From: Candidatus Rubneribacter avistercoris
Lineage (GTDB): Bacteria; Actinomycetota; Coriobacteriia; Coriobacteriales; Eggerthellaceae
Reading direction: 5' to 3'
DNA: 64,000 nucleotides
Assembly: GCA_019115845.1 (NCBI GenBank)
Contig: DXCU01000065.1
Location: 34,498-98,497 of the forward strand
The notes under the pieces were generated by a model. The model saw only the letters and a program-made list of their open reading frames with translations, made no database searches and was not told where the DNA came from. Numbering within the stretch: position 1 is the first letter of the stretch; the number at the start of each line of letters is the position of its first letter. Position numbers and translations under genes: made by a program. Below, piece by piece: positions 8,697-17,983 of the stretch.

Positions 8697-9137
8697 ATGG
8701 AATTTGACGAGTTCAGACGCGAGTTGTTTGCGGCGGCTTACAGCATGCAAAAGGCGCTGCACGTGGTGCTCGCGCCCGCGTGTCAGCGTCATGGGCTCAC
8801 TTTGCAGCAGTTCCACGTGCTGGTGGAGCTCTCGCACGCGCCAGGGCAGATGCCCAGCCGGGTGAGCGAGCGCACGGGCATCCTGCGCACGAACTTCTCC
8901 GGGCTGTGCCAGCGTCTTGAGGATCAGGGGTTGGTGGATCGCCGCCGCAGCCAGCAGGACGGACGCGCTTACGAGCTGAGCGTGACCCCTGCGGGAAGCG
9001 CGCTGCTCGAACAGGTGGACCAAGACGTTCGGCGTCGCTACAACGCAGTGGTCGAGCAAGAGCCGCAGGAGACGTTTGACGCTATCCTCGCCGGCGTCCG
9101 CGCGCTTGAAGTGCTGACCGCCAAGCTGGGGAGCTAG
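8697..9137 (+). CDS. MarR-family transcriptional regulator
   Basis: Protein of 146 residues with the winged-helix layout of MarR proteins: HGLTLQQFHVLVELSHAPG (helix region), MPSRVSERTGILRTNFSGLCQRLEDQGLVDRRRSQQDGRAYELSVTPAG (recognition helix and wing, with the DxR-type wing signature QQDGRAYEL). ATG at 8697 lies 8 nt after the previous stop, and the next gene begins 1 nt after its own stop, so it is inside an operon and probably controls it. The ligand is not predictable. Confidence 0.85.
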   Translation: MEFDEFRRELFAAAYSMQKALHVVLAPACQRHGLTLQQFHVLVELSHAPGQMPSRVSERTGILRTNFSGLCQRLEDQGLVDRRRSQQDGRAYELSVTPAGSALLEQVDQDVRRRYNAVVEQEPQETFDAILAGVRALEVLTAKLGS

Positions 9138-9138
9138 C

Positions 9139-9996
9139 ATGTTCGGATACGTGATGCCGCGCACAGAGGAGCTGTCCTCGGAGGAACGCGACCGCTACCA
9201 GGCTTTGTACTGCGGGCTCTGCCGCGCTTTGGGGCGGCGGTTCGGGCAGCGCTGCCGCGTCTCGCTCACTTACGACATGGTGTTTTTGGCCATGATCTTG
9301 GGATCGCTCTACGAACCGCAGGAGGCGGCGGGCTGCAAGCGCTGCGCCCCCCATCCGCTCAAAGCGCATCGGTACGTGCGGTCTGAGTGCATCGACTACG
9401 CTGCGGACATGACCGTGGCGCTTGTCTACCACAAGTGCCTGGACGATTGGAACGACGACCGCAACGCGGCGGCGCGCGCCTATGCGCAGCTGATCGGTGC
9501 GCCGTACCGCGTTGTGCGCGAGCGGCATCCCCGTGCGTGTGCGGCCATCGAGGAGGGCCTGGCCGACATCGGGCGCATCGAGCGCGCCGCCGCAACGGGT
9601 CCTGCCGAAGGCGAACCCGTCCTCGATGAGGCCGCCAACCGCTTTGGCACCTTGCTCGGTGAAGTGTTTGCGTACCGCGATGACTTTTGGGCCGAGGGCC
9701 TGCGCACGGTGGGGGCGAAGCTGGGAAAGCTCGTGTACATTATGGATGCGGCGCTCGATGCGGACGACGACCGCGCGTCGGGAAGCTACAATCCTTTGGT
9801 GGCGTGCGGCGTTCGGCCCGAGGACGTGCGCGAGGACCTGCAGTTCCTGGCAGCCGACGCCGCTGCGGCATTCGAGCGGCTGCCGCTCGAGAGGGACCTG
9901 CGTCTTATGCGCAGCGTCCTGTACGCCGGCATATGGCAGAAATACTGCGCGAAGGAAGCGAAGAAGAAGGAAGGCAGGGAGTCAGGCCGTGGCTGA
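9139..9996 (+). CDS. DUF5685-family protein
   Basis: Protein of 285 residues beginning MFGYVMPRTEELSSEERDRY and containing YCGLCRALGRRFGQ near residue 31 and CKRCAPHPLK near residue 70; these Cys pairs and the all-helical remainder match DUF5685. The molecular function is unknown. It overlaps the downstream J-protein gene by 8 nt, so the two are translationally coupled. The pairing with J-domain and Hsp70 genes suggests it is either a client or a partner of that chaperone; this is inference from context only. Confidence 0.75.
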   Translation: MFGYVMPRTEELSSEERDRYQALYCGLCRALGRRFGQRCRVSLTYDMVFLAMILGSLYEPQEAAGCKRCAPHPLKAHRYVRSECIDYAADMTVALVYHKCLDDWNDDRNAAARAYAQLIGAPYRVVRERHPRACAAIEEGLADIGRIERAAATGPAEGEPVLDEAANRFGTLLGEVFAYRDDFWAEGLRTVGAKLGKLVYIMDAALDADDDRASGSYNPLVACGVRPEDVREDLQFLAADAAAAFERLPLERDLRLMRSVLYAGIWQKYCAKEAKKKEGRESGRG

Positions 9997-10792
9997 GAAC
10001 CCTTACGACGTTCTGGGCGTGAGCCGGGACGCCTCGATGGACGAGGTCAAGAAGGCGTATCGGAAGAAGGCGCGCGAGAACCACCCCGACCTGAACCCGA
10101 ACGACCCCGGCGCTGCCGACCGGATGAACAAGATCAACGAGGCGTACGACCGCATCACGAACCCGGAGAAATACGCGGCCCGCGATCGCCGTGCCGCTGC
10201 GGCCAGCGGCCAAGGTGCGGGATCGCCCTACGGCGGGCCGCGCAGCGCGGGCGGTGCAGGCTACGGGCAGGGCGGTCCGGGCGGCGGTTCGGGATACGGC
10301 GGCGGCTACGGCACCGAGGGTCCCTATGGGTGGTCGGGCGGCTTCGGCTTCGACTGGGACGACCTGTTCGGCTTCGGCGCTCAGGGTGCGGACGCGGGCG
10401 GTCCGGTGCATCCGGAGGCGTCGGCCTCCGACAGCCCCGTGGTGCGCGGAGCCGTGGACGCCATCAACGCAGGGCGGTTCCAGCAGGCGGTCGACATGCT
10501 CAACACCGTGACGAGCGACGGCCGCAACGCGCGCTGGTACTACTTGAGCGCGCTCGCCCACAATGGCGCGGGCAACTCGCTCATGGCGTTGGAGCAGATC
10601 AGGCGCGCGGTGCGTCTGGATCCCGACAATCCCGACTACCAGCGCGCCCAGCGCTGGTTCCAACAGGCGGGGCAGACTTACCAGCAGGAAGGCGCGGCGC
10701 GCGGTTTCAGCATGGGGATCGATCCTGTGGCCTTGTGCTTCGGCATCTGGTGCTGCGGCCCGACGGTCTGCCGGTTCTGCATTCCGCTCTAG
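9989..10792 (+). CDS. J-domain protein with TPR-like region and Cys-rich C-terminus
   Basis: Protein of 267 residues. Residues 5-65 are a J domain with HPD at 32-34, the motif that stimulates Hsp70 ATPase. A Gly/Tyr-rich linker follows (residues about 75-115), then a helical segment (RGAVDAINAGRFQQAVDMLN..., residues 150-225) resembling TPR repeats. The DnaJ zinc finger is absent. The C-terminal 25 residues are hydrophobic and contain five cysteines (ALCFGIWCCGPTVCRFCI), an unusual end that could be a membrane or metal contact. The start is GTG 9989, overlapping the DUF5685 gene. Its Hsp70 partner is probably the DnaK paralogue that follows. Confidence 0.85.
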   Translation: MAENPYDVLGVSRDASMDEVKKAYRKKARENHPDLNPNDPGAADRMNKINEAYDRITNPEKYAARDRRAAAASGQGAGSPYGGPRSAGGAGYGQGGPGGGSGYGGGYGTEGPYGWSGGFGFDWDDLFGFGAQGADAGGPVHPEASASDSPVVRGAVDAINAGRFQQAVDMLNTVTSDGRNARWYYLSALAHNGAGNSLMALEQIRRAVRLDPDNPDYQRAQRWFQQAGQTYQQEGAARGFSMGIDPVALCFGIWCCGPTVCRFCIPL

Positions 10793-10920
10793 CAGGCGGC
10801 GCGGTGCGCGATGGCAAGCGGACGCCTGGCGATGCGGCAAACGGCGCCCGACGGCAAGCAAGCGCCCGGTAGCAGGCAAGCGCACGACAACACGCGAGCA
10901 TACGACGAAAGGAAACGAGC

Positions 10921-12717
10921 ATGGCGGCAACGATAGGCATCGACCTGGGAACGACCAACAGCTGCGTGGCCACGGTGGAGGGCGGCCGGCCCGTCATCAT
11001 CCCCAACGCGGAGGGGGAGCGCACCACGCCCAGCGTGGTGGCGTTCTCGAAGGACGGCGAGCGGCTCACGGGCGGCGTGGCGTGCCGCCAGGCGGCGGTG
11101 AACCCGGACCGCACCATCACGTCGGTGAAGCGGCACATGGGCAGCGACTGGCGCGCGAATATCGATGGGCGCGCGTTCACGCCGCAGGAGCTTTCGGCCA
11201 TGATCCTGCGCAAGCTGCGCCGCGACGCCGAGGCGTTCCTCAACCAAGAGGTCACCGACGCCGTCATCACCGTGCCCGCGTACTTCAGCGACTCGCAGCG
11301 CCAGGCCACCAAGGATGCCGGCAAGATAGCCGGACTCAACGTGCTGCGCATCATCAATGAGCCCACGAGCGCCGCGTTGGCGTACGGCCTGGACAACGGC
11401 ATGCCGCAGAAGGTGATGGTGTACGACCTGGGCGGCGGCACGTTCGACGTGTCCATCATAGAGATCGGCGACGACGTGATAGAGGTGCTGGCGACCTCCG
11501 GCGACAACCACCTGGGCGGCGACGACTTCGACGAGCGCGTGGCGAACCACCTCATAGACGCCTTTGCGCGCGAGCACGGCGTTGGCCTGCGCCGCAGCCC
11601 GCAGGCCCTCCAGCGCGTGCGCGAGGCGGCCGAGCAGGCGAAAAAAGAGCTCTCTTCCATGGACTCCACGCAGGTGAACCTGCCGTTCCTTGCGCAGGGT
11701 TCCCAAGGTCCGCTGCATCTTGACATGACGTTGACGCGCGCCACCTTCAACGACCTGACGCGCGATCTGGTGGAACGCACGACCGGCCCCGTGCAAACCG
11801 CGCTCAACGACGCGGGCATCGCGGCGTCCGAGCTGGGGTGCGTGCTCTTGGTGGGCGGCTCCACACGCATCCCGGCCGTGCAGGAGCACGTGCGCAAGCT
11901 CACGGGCAAGGAGCCCTCGGCCTCCATCAACCCCGACGAATGCGTGGCCACCGGCGCCGCCATCCAGGCCGCCACGCTCTCCGGCGCATCCACGGGCCTG
12001 GTGAAGGCGAACAGCCTGCTGCTGTTGGACGTGACGCCGCTCAGCCTTTCCATCGAAACGGTGGGCGGGGTGGCAACGCGCCTGGTGGAGCGCAACACCA
12101 CGCTGCCGGTGCACTACTCGCAGGTGTTCAGCACGGCTGCGGCGTTCCAGACCAGCGTGGAGGTGCGCGTGCTGCAGGGCGAGCGCCCCATGGCCAAGGA
12201 CAACAAGGCCATCGGCACGTTCCGGCTGAAGGGCATCAAGCGCGCTCCGGCCGGCGTGCCCCAGATAGAGGTGACGTTCGACATCGACGCCAACGGCATC
12301 CTCACCGTGTCGGCGAAAGATTTGGACACCGGCAAGCAGCAGTCCATCACCATCGACGACTCCGACCGCATGTCGGACGAGGAGGTGGAGCGCGCCATTC
12401 GCGACGCGGAGCTGTACGCGTCCCAAGACGAGGAGCGCCGCTCTGCCCTGGCTGCGCGCGAGGAGGCGCAGCGCCTGCTCAACGAGGTTGACCAAGCGCT
12501 GGCCGCAGCGGGCAAGCAGCTGGAGAAGGACGAGAAGAAGCGCGTCAAGGCCGACGCCGATGAGTTGCGCCGCCTGCTGGCGAAGCACCCCGGCGGCTTC
12601 GGCAAGAAGGCCCGCGAGGCGCAGGAGCAGGTGGAGGATGTGACGGGCATCAAAGCCGCAGCTGACAAACTGCGCGCTTCAAGCGAGCACGTGCGCGAGC
12701 TGGCCGCGCAGAGGTAA
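10921..12717 (+). CDS. dnaK: Hsp70 chaperone, DnaK paralogue
   Basis: Protein of 598 residues with the Hsp70 signatures [29 protein letters not shown] and [17 protein letters not shown], and a substrate-binding domain ([15 protein letters not shown]...). ATP-driven binding and release of unfolded chains in the cytoplasm is the family role. It is shorter than a standard DnaK, having a short lid and no long disordered tail. No grpE is nearby and the adjacent J protein is not a classical DnaJ, so this is probably a second, specialised Hsp70. ATG at 10921 follows GAAAGGAAACGAGC. The 128-nt gap before it carries several CGGCAAGC-like repeats. Confidence 0.88.
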   Translation: MAATIGIDLGTTNSCVATVEGGRPVIIPNAEGERTTPSVVAFSKDGERLTGGVACRQAAVNPDRTITSVKRHMGSDWRANIDGRAFTPQELSAMILRKLRRDAEAFLNQEVTDAVITVPAYFSDSQRQATKDAGKIAGLNVLRIINEPTSAALAYGLDNGMPQKVMVYDLGGGTFDVSIIEIGDDVIEVLATSGDNHLGGDDFDERVANHLIDAFAREHGVGLRRSPQALQRVREAAEQAKKELSSMDSTQVNLPFLAQGSQGPLHLDMTLTRATFNDLTRDLVERTTGPVQTALNDAGIAASELGCVLLVGGSTRIPAVQEHVRKLTGKEPSASINPDECVATGAAIQAATLSGASTGLVKANSLLLLDVTPLSLSIETVGGVATRLVERNTTLPVHYSQVFSTAAAFQTSVEVRVLQGERPMAKDNKAIGTFRLKGIKRAPAGVPQIEVTFDIDANGILTVSAKDLDTGKQQSITIDDSDRMSDEEVERAIRDAELYASQDEERRSALAAREEAQRLLNEVDQALAAAGKQLEKDEKKRVKADADELRRLLAKHPGGFGKKAREAQEQVEDVTGIKAAADKLRASSEHVRELAAQR

Positions 12718-12801
12718 GGGTTCGGCCTGAGGGTTCAAGGGGTGTGTCCCACGCGGCCTGCTTGGGCAACACGGGGCGCACCGCCTGCACGGGCCGCAAA
12801 T

Positions 12802-12933
12802 AACTCATAACTCGCCGACTTGGCATTTTTTCGACAAGCCTGTGAACTGGGGAAATGAATCATAACACCAGTTCATAGGCTTGTCTGTGTTGTCGAGTTA
12901 TGAGTTCCAAGTTCCTCGGTTATGAGTTTTTTT
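12802..12933. repeat. Nested inverted repeats between convergent dnaK and panD
   Basis: Outer arms AACTCATAACTCG (12802-12814) and its exact complement (12894-12906) enclose inner 17-nt arms (12834-12850 and 12868-12884) with one mismatch. A third half-copy, GGTTATGAGTTTTTTT, follows at 12918-12933 and ends in a T-run. The location between convergent genes fits a bidirectional terminator or a mobile palindromic repeat. Confidence 0.7.
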
Positions 12934-12973
12934 CGCGCCCTATGCGGCGGCGGGTCGGCTATTAGGCCATTTC

Positions 12974-13366
12974 CTACTCCATGTCCTTCAGCAGTCCGTG
13001 GCGTTCGTAGCGGGTGACGCGCTCGATGGCGTTCTCCTCGTTCACGAACACCACGCGCGGGGGGTTCTGGTCGGCTTCCTCGGGCGTCATCTGGGCGTAG
13101 CACATGATGATGACCTTGTCGCCCACCTGCACCAGGCGCGCGGCGGCACCGTTGAGGCAGATCATCCCGCTGTTCGCCTCGCCGGCTATCACGTAGGTTT
13201 CGAAGCGCGCGCCGTTGTCCACGTCCACCACGTGCACCAGCTCGTACTCGCGGATGCCGGCCGCCTTCATGAGCGCCTCGTCCACGGTGATGCTGCCCAC
13301 GTAGTCGAGCGCGGCCTGCTTGACCGTGGCGCGGTGGATCTTGCCTTTGAGCATGTTGAGCAGCAT
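12974..13366 (-). CDS. panD: Aspartate 1-decarboxylase
   Basis: Protein of 130 residues that makes beta-alanine from L-aspartate for pantothenate synthesis. It is a pyruvoyl enzyme: the self-cleavage site Gly24-Ser25 is seen in [11 protein letters not shown], and the conserved segments ENGAR-like ([12 protein letters not shown]) and [12 protein letters not shown] are present. Length is typical. It is last in a minus-strand operon, starting 3 nt after the panC stop. Confidence 0.95.
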   Translation of the reverse strand: MLLNMLKGKIHRATVKQAALDYVGSITVDEALMKAAGIREYELVHVVDVDNGARFETYVIAGEANSGMICLNGAAARLVQVGDKVIIMCYAQMTPEEADQNPPRVVFVNEENAIERVTRYERHGLLKDME

Positions 13367-13369
13367 GCG

Positions 13370-14215
13370 CTAACCCTCCCAGATGAAGTTGTCGATGAGC
13401 CGGGTGGTGCCCACGTACACCGCCAGCGCCACCAGCACGGGGCCGTCCACGCGCCGCACTGGCTCGATGGAATCCCAGGTCACCATATCAACGTAGTCGA
13501 TGCGCGCGAGTGGCTCCGCCTCTATCGTGCGTCGCATGGCCGCAAGCACGCGCTCGCCGTCGCGCTCGCCGCCCTCGATGAGCGCGCGCCCTTCGCGCAC
13601 GGCGCGGCTCAGCACGAGCGCCGCTGTGCGCTCCTCAGGCGACAGGTAGGTGTTGCGCGAGCTTTTGGCCAGCCCGTCGTCCTCGCGCACGATGGGGCAG
13701 CCCACCACCTCAACGTCGATGTTCAGGTCGCGCACCATGCGGCGCACCACGGCCAGTTGCTGCGCATCCTTCTGTCCGAAGTAGGCGCGGTCGGCGCCCG
13801 CGATGTTCATGAGCTTGCACACCACCGTGCACACGCCGCGGAAGTGGGTGGGGCGGCTCTTGCCGCACAGCTGGCCGGTTAGTCCATCCATGTCCACGAA
13901 CGTGCACGCGTCGCTCGCGTACATCTCGGACGGCTCGGGGTGAAACACCAGCGTCGCTCCCCGGCTTTCGGCCAGCGCGCAGTCGGCCCGGAAGTCACGC
14001 GGGTAGCTTTCGAAGTCCTCGTTCGGCCCGAACTGCGTGGGGTTGACGAACACGCTCACCACAACGCGGTCACACTCGGCGGCGGCGCGTTCGATGAGGC
14101 TCGCGTGCCCTTCGTGGAGAAACCCCATCGTGGGCACCAAGCCCACGATGAGCCCTTCACGCTTCCAGGCGCGTACGTGCTGCCGCACCTCGCTGACGGT
14201 GGTTGCTATCTGCAT
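13370..14215 (-). CDS. panC: Pantoate--beta-alanine ligase
   Basis: Protein of 281 residues. It activates pantoate with ATP and joins it to beta-alanine to give pantothenate. Seen: the HIGH-like motif GFLHEGHASLI, SVFVNPTQFGPNEDFESYPR, and FGQKDAQQLAVV, all standard active-site segments. The start is set at ATG 14215 (MQIATTVSEVRQH), preceded on this strand by AAGGATC; an in-frame codon 51 nt upstream has no ribosome-binding site. Gene order panB-panC-panD on the minus strand makes this a pantothenate operon. Confidence 0.95.
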   Translation of the reverse strand: MQIATTVSEVRQHVRAWKREGLIVGLVPTMGFLHEGHASLIERAAAECDRVVVSVFVNPTQFGPNEDFESYPRDFRADCALAESRGATLVFHPEPSEMYASDACTFVDMDGLTGQLCGKSRPTHFRGVCTVVCKLMNIAGADRAYFGQKDAQQLAVVRRMVRDLNIDVEVVGCPIVREDDGLAKSSRNTYLSPEERTAALVLSRAVREGRALIEGGERDGERVLAAMRRTIEAEPLARIDYVDMVTWDSIEPVRRVDGPVLVALAVYVGTTRLIDNFIWEG

Positions 14216-14272
14216 GGGGGAATGATCCTTTCTCGGGGCCGGTCCGCACGTGGCCCAGCGGTCCAACAGTTT

Positions 14273-15100
14273 TTAGTACAGCTTTTCCAGCACCTCGTCG
14301 GCGATGGCGTAGGTGTGCTCCTCGGCGGGGAAGGTGCCGGCGCCCACTTCGTCCACATAGGTGGCGAATGCCTCGCGCATGGCCTCGCCCACGTTGGCGT
14401 AGCGCTTCACGAACTTGGGGGTGAAGTCGCTGAACATGCCCAGCATGTCCTGGTAGACGAGGACTTGCCCGTCGCAGCCCGCCCCGGCGCCTATGCCGAT
14501 GGTGGGAATGCTCACGGCTTCGGTCACCTTCGCGGCCAGCTTGGCGGGCACGCATTCCAGCACCACGGAGAACGCGCCGGCCGCTTCCAGCGCCTTCGCG
14601 TCCTCGATGAGCTTGCGCGCGGCGGCCTCGGTTTTGCCCTGTACTTTGAAGCCGCCGAACGCGTTGATAGACTGCGGCGTGAGGCCGAGGTGCCCCATGA
14701 CGGGGATGCCCGCCTCCACGATGGCCTTCACTTGCGCCGCCACTTCGGCACCGCCCTCCAGCTTCACGGCCTGCGCGCGCCCCTCCTTCATGAGGCGGCC
14801 GGCGTTGACCACAGCGTCGTACACCGAGGTCTGATAGGACATGAACGGCATGTCCACCACCACAAGCGCGTTTTTCGCCCCGCGGGCGACGGCGCGGCCG
14901 TGGTGGATCATGTCCTCCATGGTCACCGATAACGTGTCCTCGTAGCCCAGCACCACGTTGCCCAGCGAGTCGCCCACCAAAATGGCGTGTATGCCAGCCT
15001 CGTCCTCCAGGCGGGCGGTGGAGTAGTCGTAGGCGGTCAGCATGGCGATGCGCTTCCCCTTGCGTTTCGCCTCGGCGAACGTCGAAACAGTGTGCTTCAT
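14273..15100 (-). CDS. panB: 3-methyl-2-oxobutanoate hydroxymethyltransferase
   Basis: Protein of 275 residues that adds a hydroxymethyl group from methylene-tetrahydrofolate to 2-oxoisovalerate, forming ketopantoate. The sequence has the metal-binding and signature segments [28 protein letters not shown] and [11 protein letters not shown], with EAxSFSVVLE-like [12 protein letters not shown]. The start overlaps the stop of the upstream DUF2520 gene by 4 nt, so the two are translated together. Confidence 0.95.
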   Translation of the reverse strand: MKHTVSTFAEAKRKGKRIAMLTAYDYSTARLEDEAGIHAILVGDSLGNVVLGYEDTLSVTMEDMIHHGRAVARGAKNALVVVDMPFMSYQTSVYDAVVNAGRLMKEGRAQAVKLEGGAEVAAQVKAIVEAGIPVMGHLGLTPQSINAFGGFKVQGKTEAAARKLIEDAKALEAAGAFSVVLECVPAKLAAKVTEAVSIPTIGIGAGAGCDGQVLVYQDMLGMFSDFTPKFVKRYANVGEAMREAFATYVDEVGAGTFPAEEHTYAIADEVLEKLY

Positions 15101-16074
15101 AGAAGGCTCCTATCCTGTGGTGTCGTCGGCGTTTCTTCTTCGTCTGCGCTGCGCGCATCGAGCGTGCCGCGCGCATCCAACGCGCTGCGCAGGCGCTCTT
15201 TCAAAGGTTGATAGTCCCGGTCGGGGTGCTTGCGTGCGGCGATGTTCGCGCAGCACAGCGAAAGCCGGGCGTACAGGTTTCGTGCATCGGGGCCGAGTGC
15301 GGCCAGGTGGCGCTCGATGGTCCGCGTATCCAGCCGCTCTGCGGGGCCGGTGAGCGCCGCTTGGCACCCGCGTTCCACAACAGCGCGCGCATTGCCCATG
15401 ATCAGCGACGATGCGGCACTGCGGGCTTCTTCGGGAGCAAACCCGCAGTCTTCCAGCAGGCGAAATCCCTCACCGTACAGGCCCACGGCCAGGTTGCTCA
15501 AAAACACGGCGGCTGCGTGGTAGCGGGTCTTGTCGGCGGGGTTGATGGCGCGGTGGCGGTTGCCGCACATGTCCAACAGCGCGGCCAGGCATTCGCGGGC
15601 GGCCGGGTCGCCTTCGACGGTGAAAAAGGCGTACGCCATGGCGTCGAGCGGACCGGTCTTGTCGCTGACGGCCAGCAGGGGGTGCGCGGAGCCCACGGAA
15701 GCGCCCGCCGCGCGCAGGGGTGCCAGCTCCTCGGCGGTCAGCGCGCCGCTGCAATGGCAGATGGTTGCGCCGGCCAGAGGCGCGCCGCTTGCGGCAAGCT
15801 CGTGTGCAACGGAGGCTATAACACTGTCAGGAGCGGTAATGAAGATAAGGTCGCTTTCGCGGACGAGTTCCGCAAGCGACGCGAACGCGCGCGAACCGGT
15901 GAGCTCGGCAGCTTCGACGGCAGAAGCGCGGGTACGGCTCGCATACCCCGACACGGGGATGCTGCGGGACAGGAAGTACCTGCCCAGCGTGGTTCCGACC
16001 TTGCCCGCTCCCACGAACCCTACGTGCCTTCGCGCGGTGCGTTCTGCAGGGCAGGGCGTGCCTTGGTTGGTCAC
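15097..16074 (-). CDS. Rossmann-fold DUF2520 dehydrogenase-like protein
   Basis: Protein of 325 residues. The N-terminal Rossmann domain has the NAD(P) motif [18 protein letters not shown] and the later segment [18 protein letters not shown]. The C-terminal helical part ([24 protein letters not shown]...) is the DUF2520 domain, related to ketopantoate reductases and 6-phosphogluconate dehydrogenases. It heads the panB-panC-panD operon and overlaps panB by 4 nt. The operon contains no panE, so this protein may supply ketopantoate reduction. That is inference; the family is often annotated only as a putative oxidoreductase. Confidence 0.8.
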   Translation of the reverse strand: MTNQGTPCPAERTARRHVGFVGAGKVGTTLGRYFLSRSIPVSGYASRTRASAVEAAELTGSRAFASLAELVRESDLIFITAPDSVIASVAHELAASGAPLAGATICHCSGALTAEELAPLRAAGASVGSAHPLLAVSDKTGPLDAMAYAFFTVEGDPAARECLAALLDMCGNRHRAINPADKTRYHAAAVFLSNLAVGLYGEGFRLLEDCGFAPEEARSAASSLIMGNARAVVERGCQAALTGPAERLDTRTIERHLAALGPDARNLYARLSLCCANIAARKHPDRDYQPLKERLRSALDARGTLDARSADEEETPTTPQDRSLL

Positions 16075-16289
16075 GACGTGCCTTTCGCTTCGTTTCGTCG
16101 AGGCTGGATGCCCGACCGTCTCCGGGTCACCCGCACTCCTTGTGCAAGCATTCTAGGCCGCGCGGGGCGCGTTGCGCAACCCTCAAAATGCAGGAAATAG
16201 GAACTGAGTGCAAAGGGCAGGTTTTGTCGCAAAGTGAAGAACGGGGCGGTCGAAGCGGGGCCGCTGGCATCCTGTGGGTTCTCTTTGTT

Positions 16290-16347
16290 TATAATCGGAG
16301 GCAAAGATATTTTGAGCGCCTTTGTTCGAGGCGCCTTTTCAAAATAT
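16290..16347 (+). promoter_or_regulatory. Promoter -10 box and leader hairpin upstream of a LuxR gene
   Basis: TATAAT lies at 16290-16295. Twelve bases later a nested stem begins: ATATTTTGA (16307-16315) pairs with TCAAAATAT (16339-16347), and inside it GCGCC (16316-16320) pairs with GGCGC (16330-16334). The rest of the 335-nt gap between the DUF2520 gene and 16410 shows no gene. Confidence 0.5.
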
Positions 16348-16409
16348 TTTCGCTGCTGCCGACCAAGCAGGGCGGTTGCGGGTTCTGCGTTGGGGAGAGG
16401 GTGCTGCTG

Positions 16410-17825
16410 GTGAGAGAGGGCGTTGCATCGGGAAGAGGGTCTGGGGCATTGCTTGCGTTGTTGGTTGTCGGATACGCCTCGCGATTGCTGTGGTTTTACT
16501 TGACAGGCTTTGGCTCCATCTTCTCACAATCGGGCTTATCTGGCGTGGGACCCATTGGTGGCGAGTCCATTTACTTTCTCACCGGAGTGGCAACGTTGGC
16601 CGTCATCGCCTTGAGGCCCCAGATTGTCTCAGACGGTTTGAGGTACTGGGTGGTTTTGACGGCCGTGTGCACGGTGTTTGGCGTGTTTCTCCTTGCGTTT
16701 GCCCAGGGGCAGGTGGATGCCGGCTCGCCTTGGGTTGCAGTGGCGGGATTGGTGCTGCTTGGTGTGGGATACGGCGGAAGCGAACCTGTGTGGGCTGAGG
16801 CATTCGGAAGGGTCTTGCCGCTGAGCCGAGCTGGAGCGTGCGTGGCGGCTGGATACGTCCTCTGCGGTGCGGCCTGTTTGGCTGCAGCTTCGTTTGCCGA
16901 CGGTGCGCTGCTTGGCGCGTTGTCGTTGATCCTCCCAGCGTTTTCGACGGCGTGTTGGTTCGTGTTCGAGCGCTTCTCTGGCTGTGGCAAATCCGCGCGT
17001 CATGCGCTTCCGGCGAAGAACATGCGGTTTAGCTGGGTTGTTGTTGTGATGATGCTTCCGGTGGCGTTGCGTCTTGTCGGAGGAGGCGGCCTTTGGGGAA
17101 GTGCCGCATCGGTTTCGAGTTCGCCTCTGGACATTTCCGTTCCTTCGTTTGTGGCGGGGGCTGTTGCAGTTGCCGTGCTGGTGCGCGTTGGCGTCTCGTG
17201 GAAGGTTGGAACCTTTTCGTTTCGGAAGTATCGGGCTGCGCTGCTTCTTGCGGCAATGATGCTCCTTGCCGTCTCTGTCGTCGATTCCGTTGGTTCGCCA
17301 GGGCTTGCTTTTGTATCCGATGCCCTTGTGTGGGCGATGGAAGTGTTCTGCTCCATGCTCTGTCTTGTGCTCATGCTCGACGTGGCTCGTATTGCTGGCC
17401 GGCCCGAAGGGATTGTTTTTGGCATAGGATTCGGCCTTCAGTGGGCGCTGTGTTTCCTCTGGTCGCTGTTGGCCGGTCATGTTGATGGTATAACGGGAAC
17501 CATTCCCACCGTCATGGCCTTTCTCATTGTGGGGGTGTTCGCCTTTTTGCCCGATCAGGCGCTTTTTTCCGTGAGTTCCCTCGCGTCGCGCCAAGACGAT
17601 GCCGAGGGTTCGTTGGCCATTGCGGCGGCGGCCTTCGGCCTCACCCCTCGCGAGACGGAGGTCTTGGGGATTCTCGCCCAGGGTCGGAACCTGAGGTATG
17701 TGGGCGAGAAACTGCACATTTCGGAGAGCACGGTGAAAACTCACACCCAGAACATCTATCGGAAGGTGGGGGTGGGCAATCGCCAGGAGCTTTTGGATGC
17801 TCTGCAGGCCGAGAGGGATCAATAG
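16410..17825 (+). CDS. LuxR-family regulator with multi-helix membrane domain
   Basis: Protein of about 471 residues with some ten to twelve hydrophobic helices up to residue 390 and a C-terminal LuxR helix-turn-helix (LTPRETEVLGILAQGRN...KLHISESTVKTHTQNIYRKVGV). GTG 16410 is chosen because AGAGGG lies 7 nt upstream; GTG 16401 is an alternative. Codon use is richer in T than in the neighbouring pan operon. The gene is followed by a FAD reductase on the same strand, its probable target. The ligand is unknown. Confidence 0.85.
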   Translation: MREGVASGRGSGALLALLVVGYASRLLWFYLTGFGSIFSQSGLSGVGPIGGESIYFLTGVATLAVIALRPQIVSDGLRYWVVLTAVCTVFGVFLLAFAQGQVDAGSPWVAVAGLVLLGVGYGGSEPVWAEAFGRVLPLSRAGACVAAGYVLCGAACLAAASFADGALLGALSLILPAFSTACWFVFERFSGCGKSARHALPAKNMRFSWVVVVMMLPVALRLVGGGGLWGSAASVSSSPLDISVPSFVAGAVAVAVLVRVGVSWKVGTFSFRKYRAALLLAAMMLLAVSVVDSVGSPGLAFVSDALVWAMEVFCSMLCLVLMLDVARIAGRPEGIVFGIGFGLQWALCFLWSLLAGHVDGITGTIPTVMAFLIVGVFAFLPDQALFSVSSLASRQDDAEGSLAIAAAAFGLTPRETEVLGILAQGRNLRYVGEKLHISESTVKTHTQNIYRKVGVGNRQELLDALQAERDQ

Positions 17826-17851
17826 CGCCGTCTTTTGCGCCTCATCCGTTA

Positions 17852-17886
17852 GGGAGGATATTCGCTCGACCTGCGCATATCCTCCC
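17852..17886 (+). terminator. Hairpin between LuxR gene and FAD reductase gene
   Basis: GGGAGGATAT (17852-17861) pairs perfectly with ATATCCTCCC (17877-17886) across a 15-nt loop. No T-run follows. It lies about 100 nt before the reductase start and could be an attenuator, terminator or operator. A second small stem, GACACCG/CGGTGTC, occurs at 17934-17952. Confidence 0.45.
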
Positions 17887-17983
17887 ATGCAGCCGTTTTC
17901 TTCCTTCCGGGGTTTCGCAAAACTTCTCACAGGGACACCGCGAGGCGGTGTCGGTTCGTATCCTGAACGGAGGGAGTGTGCTG

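Noticed and set aside
10789..12588. 599-codon open frame opposite dnaK
   Set aside because: Antisense shadow of the Hsp70 gene caused by high GC at third positions; no recognisable motif.
12998..13882. 294-codon plus-strand frame over panD/panC
   Set aside because: His/Val/Ala-rich shadow of the minus-strand pan genes.
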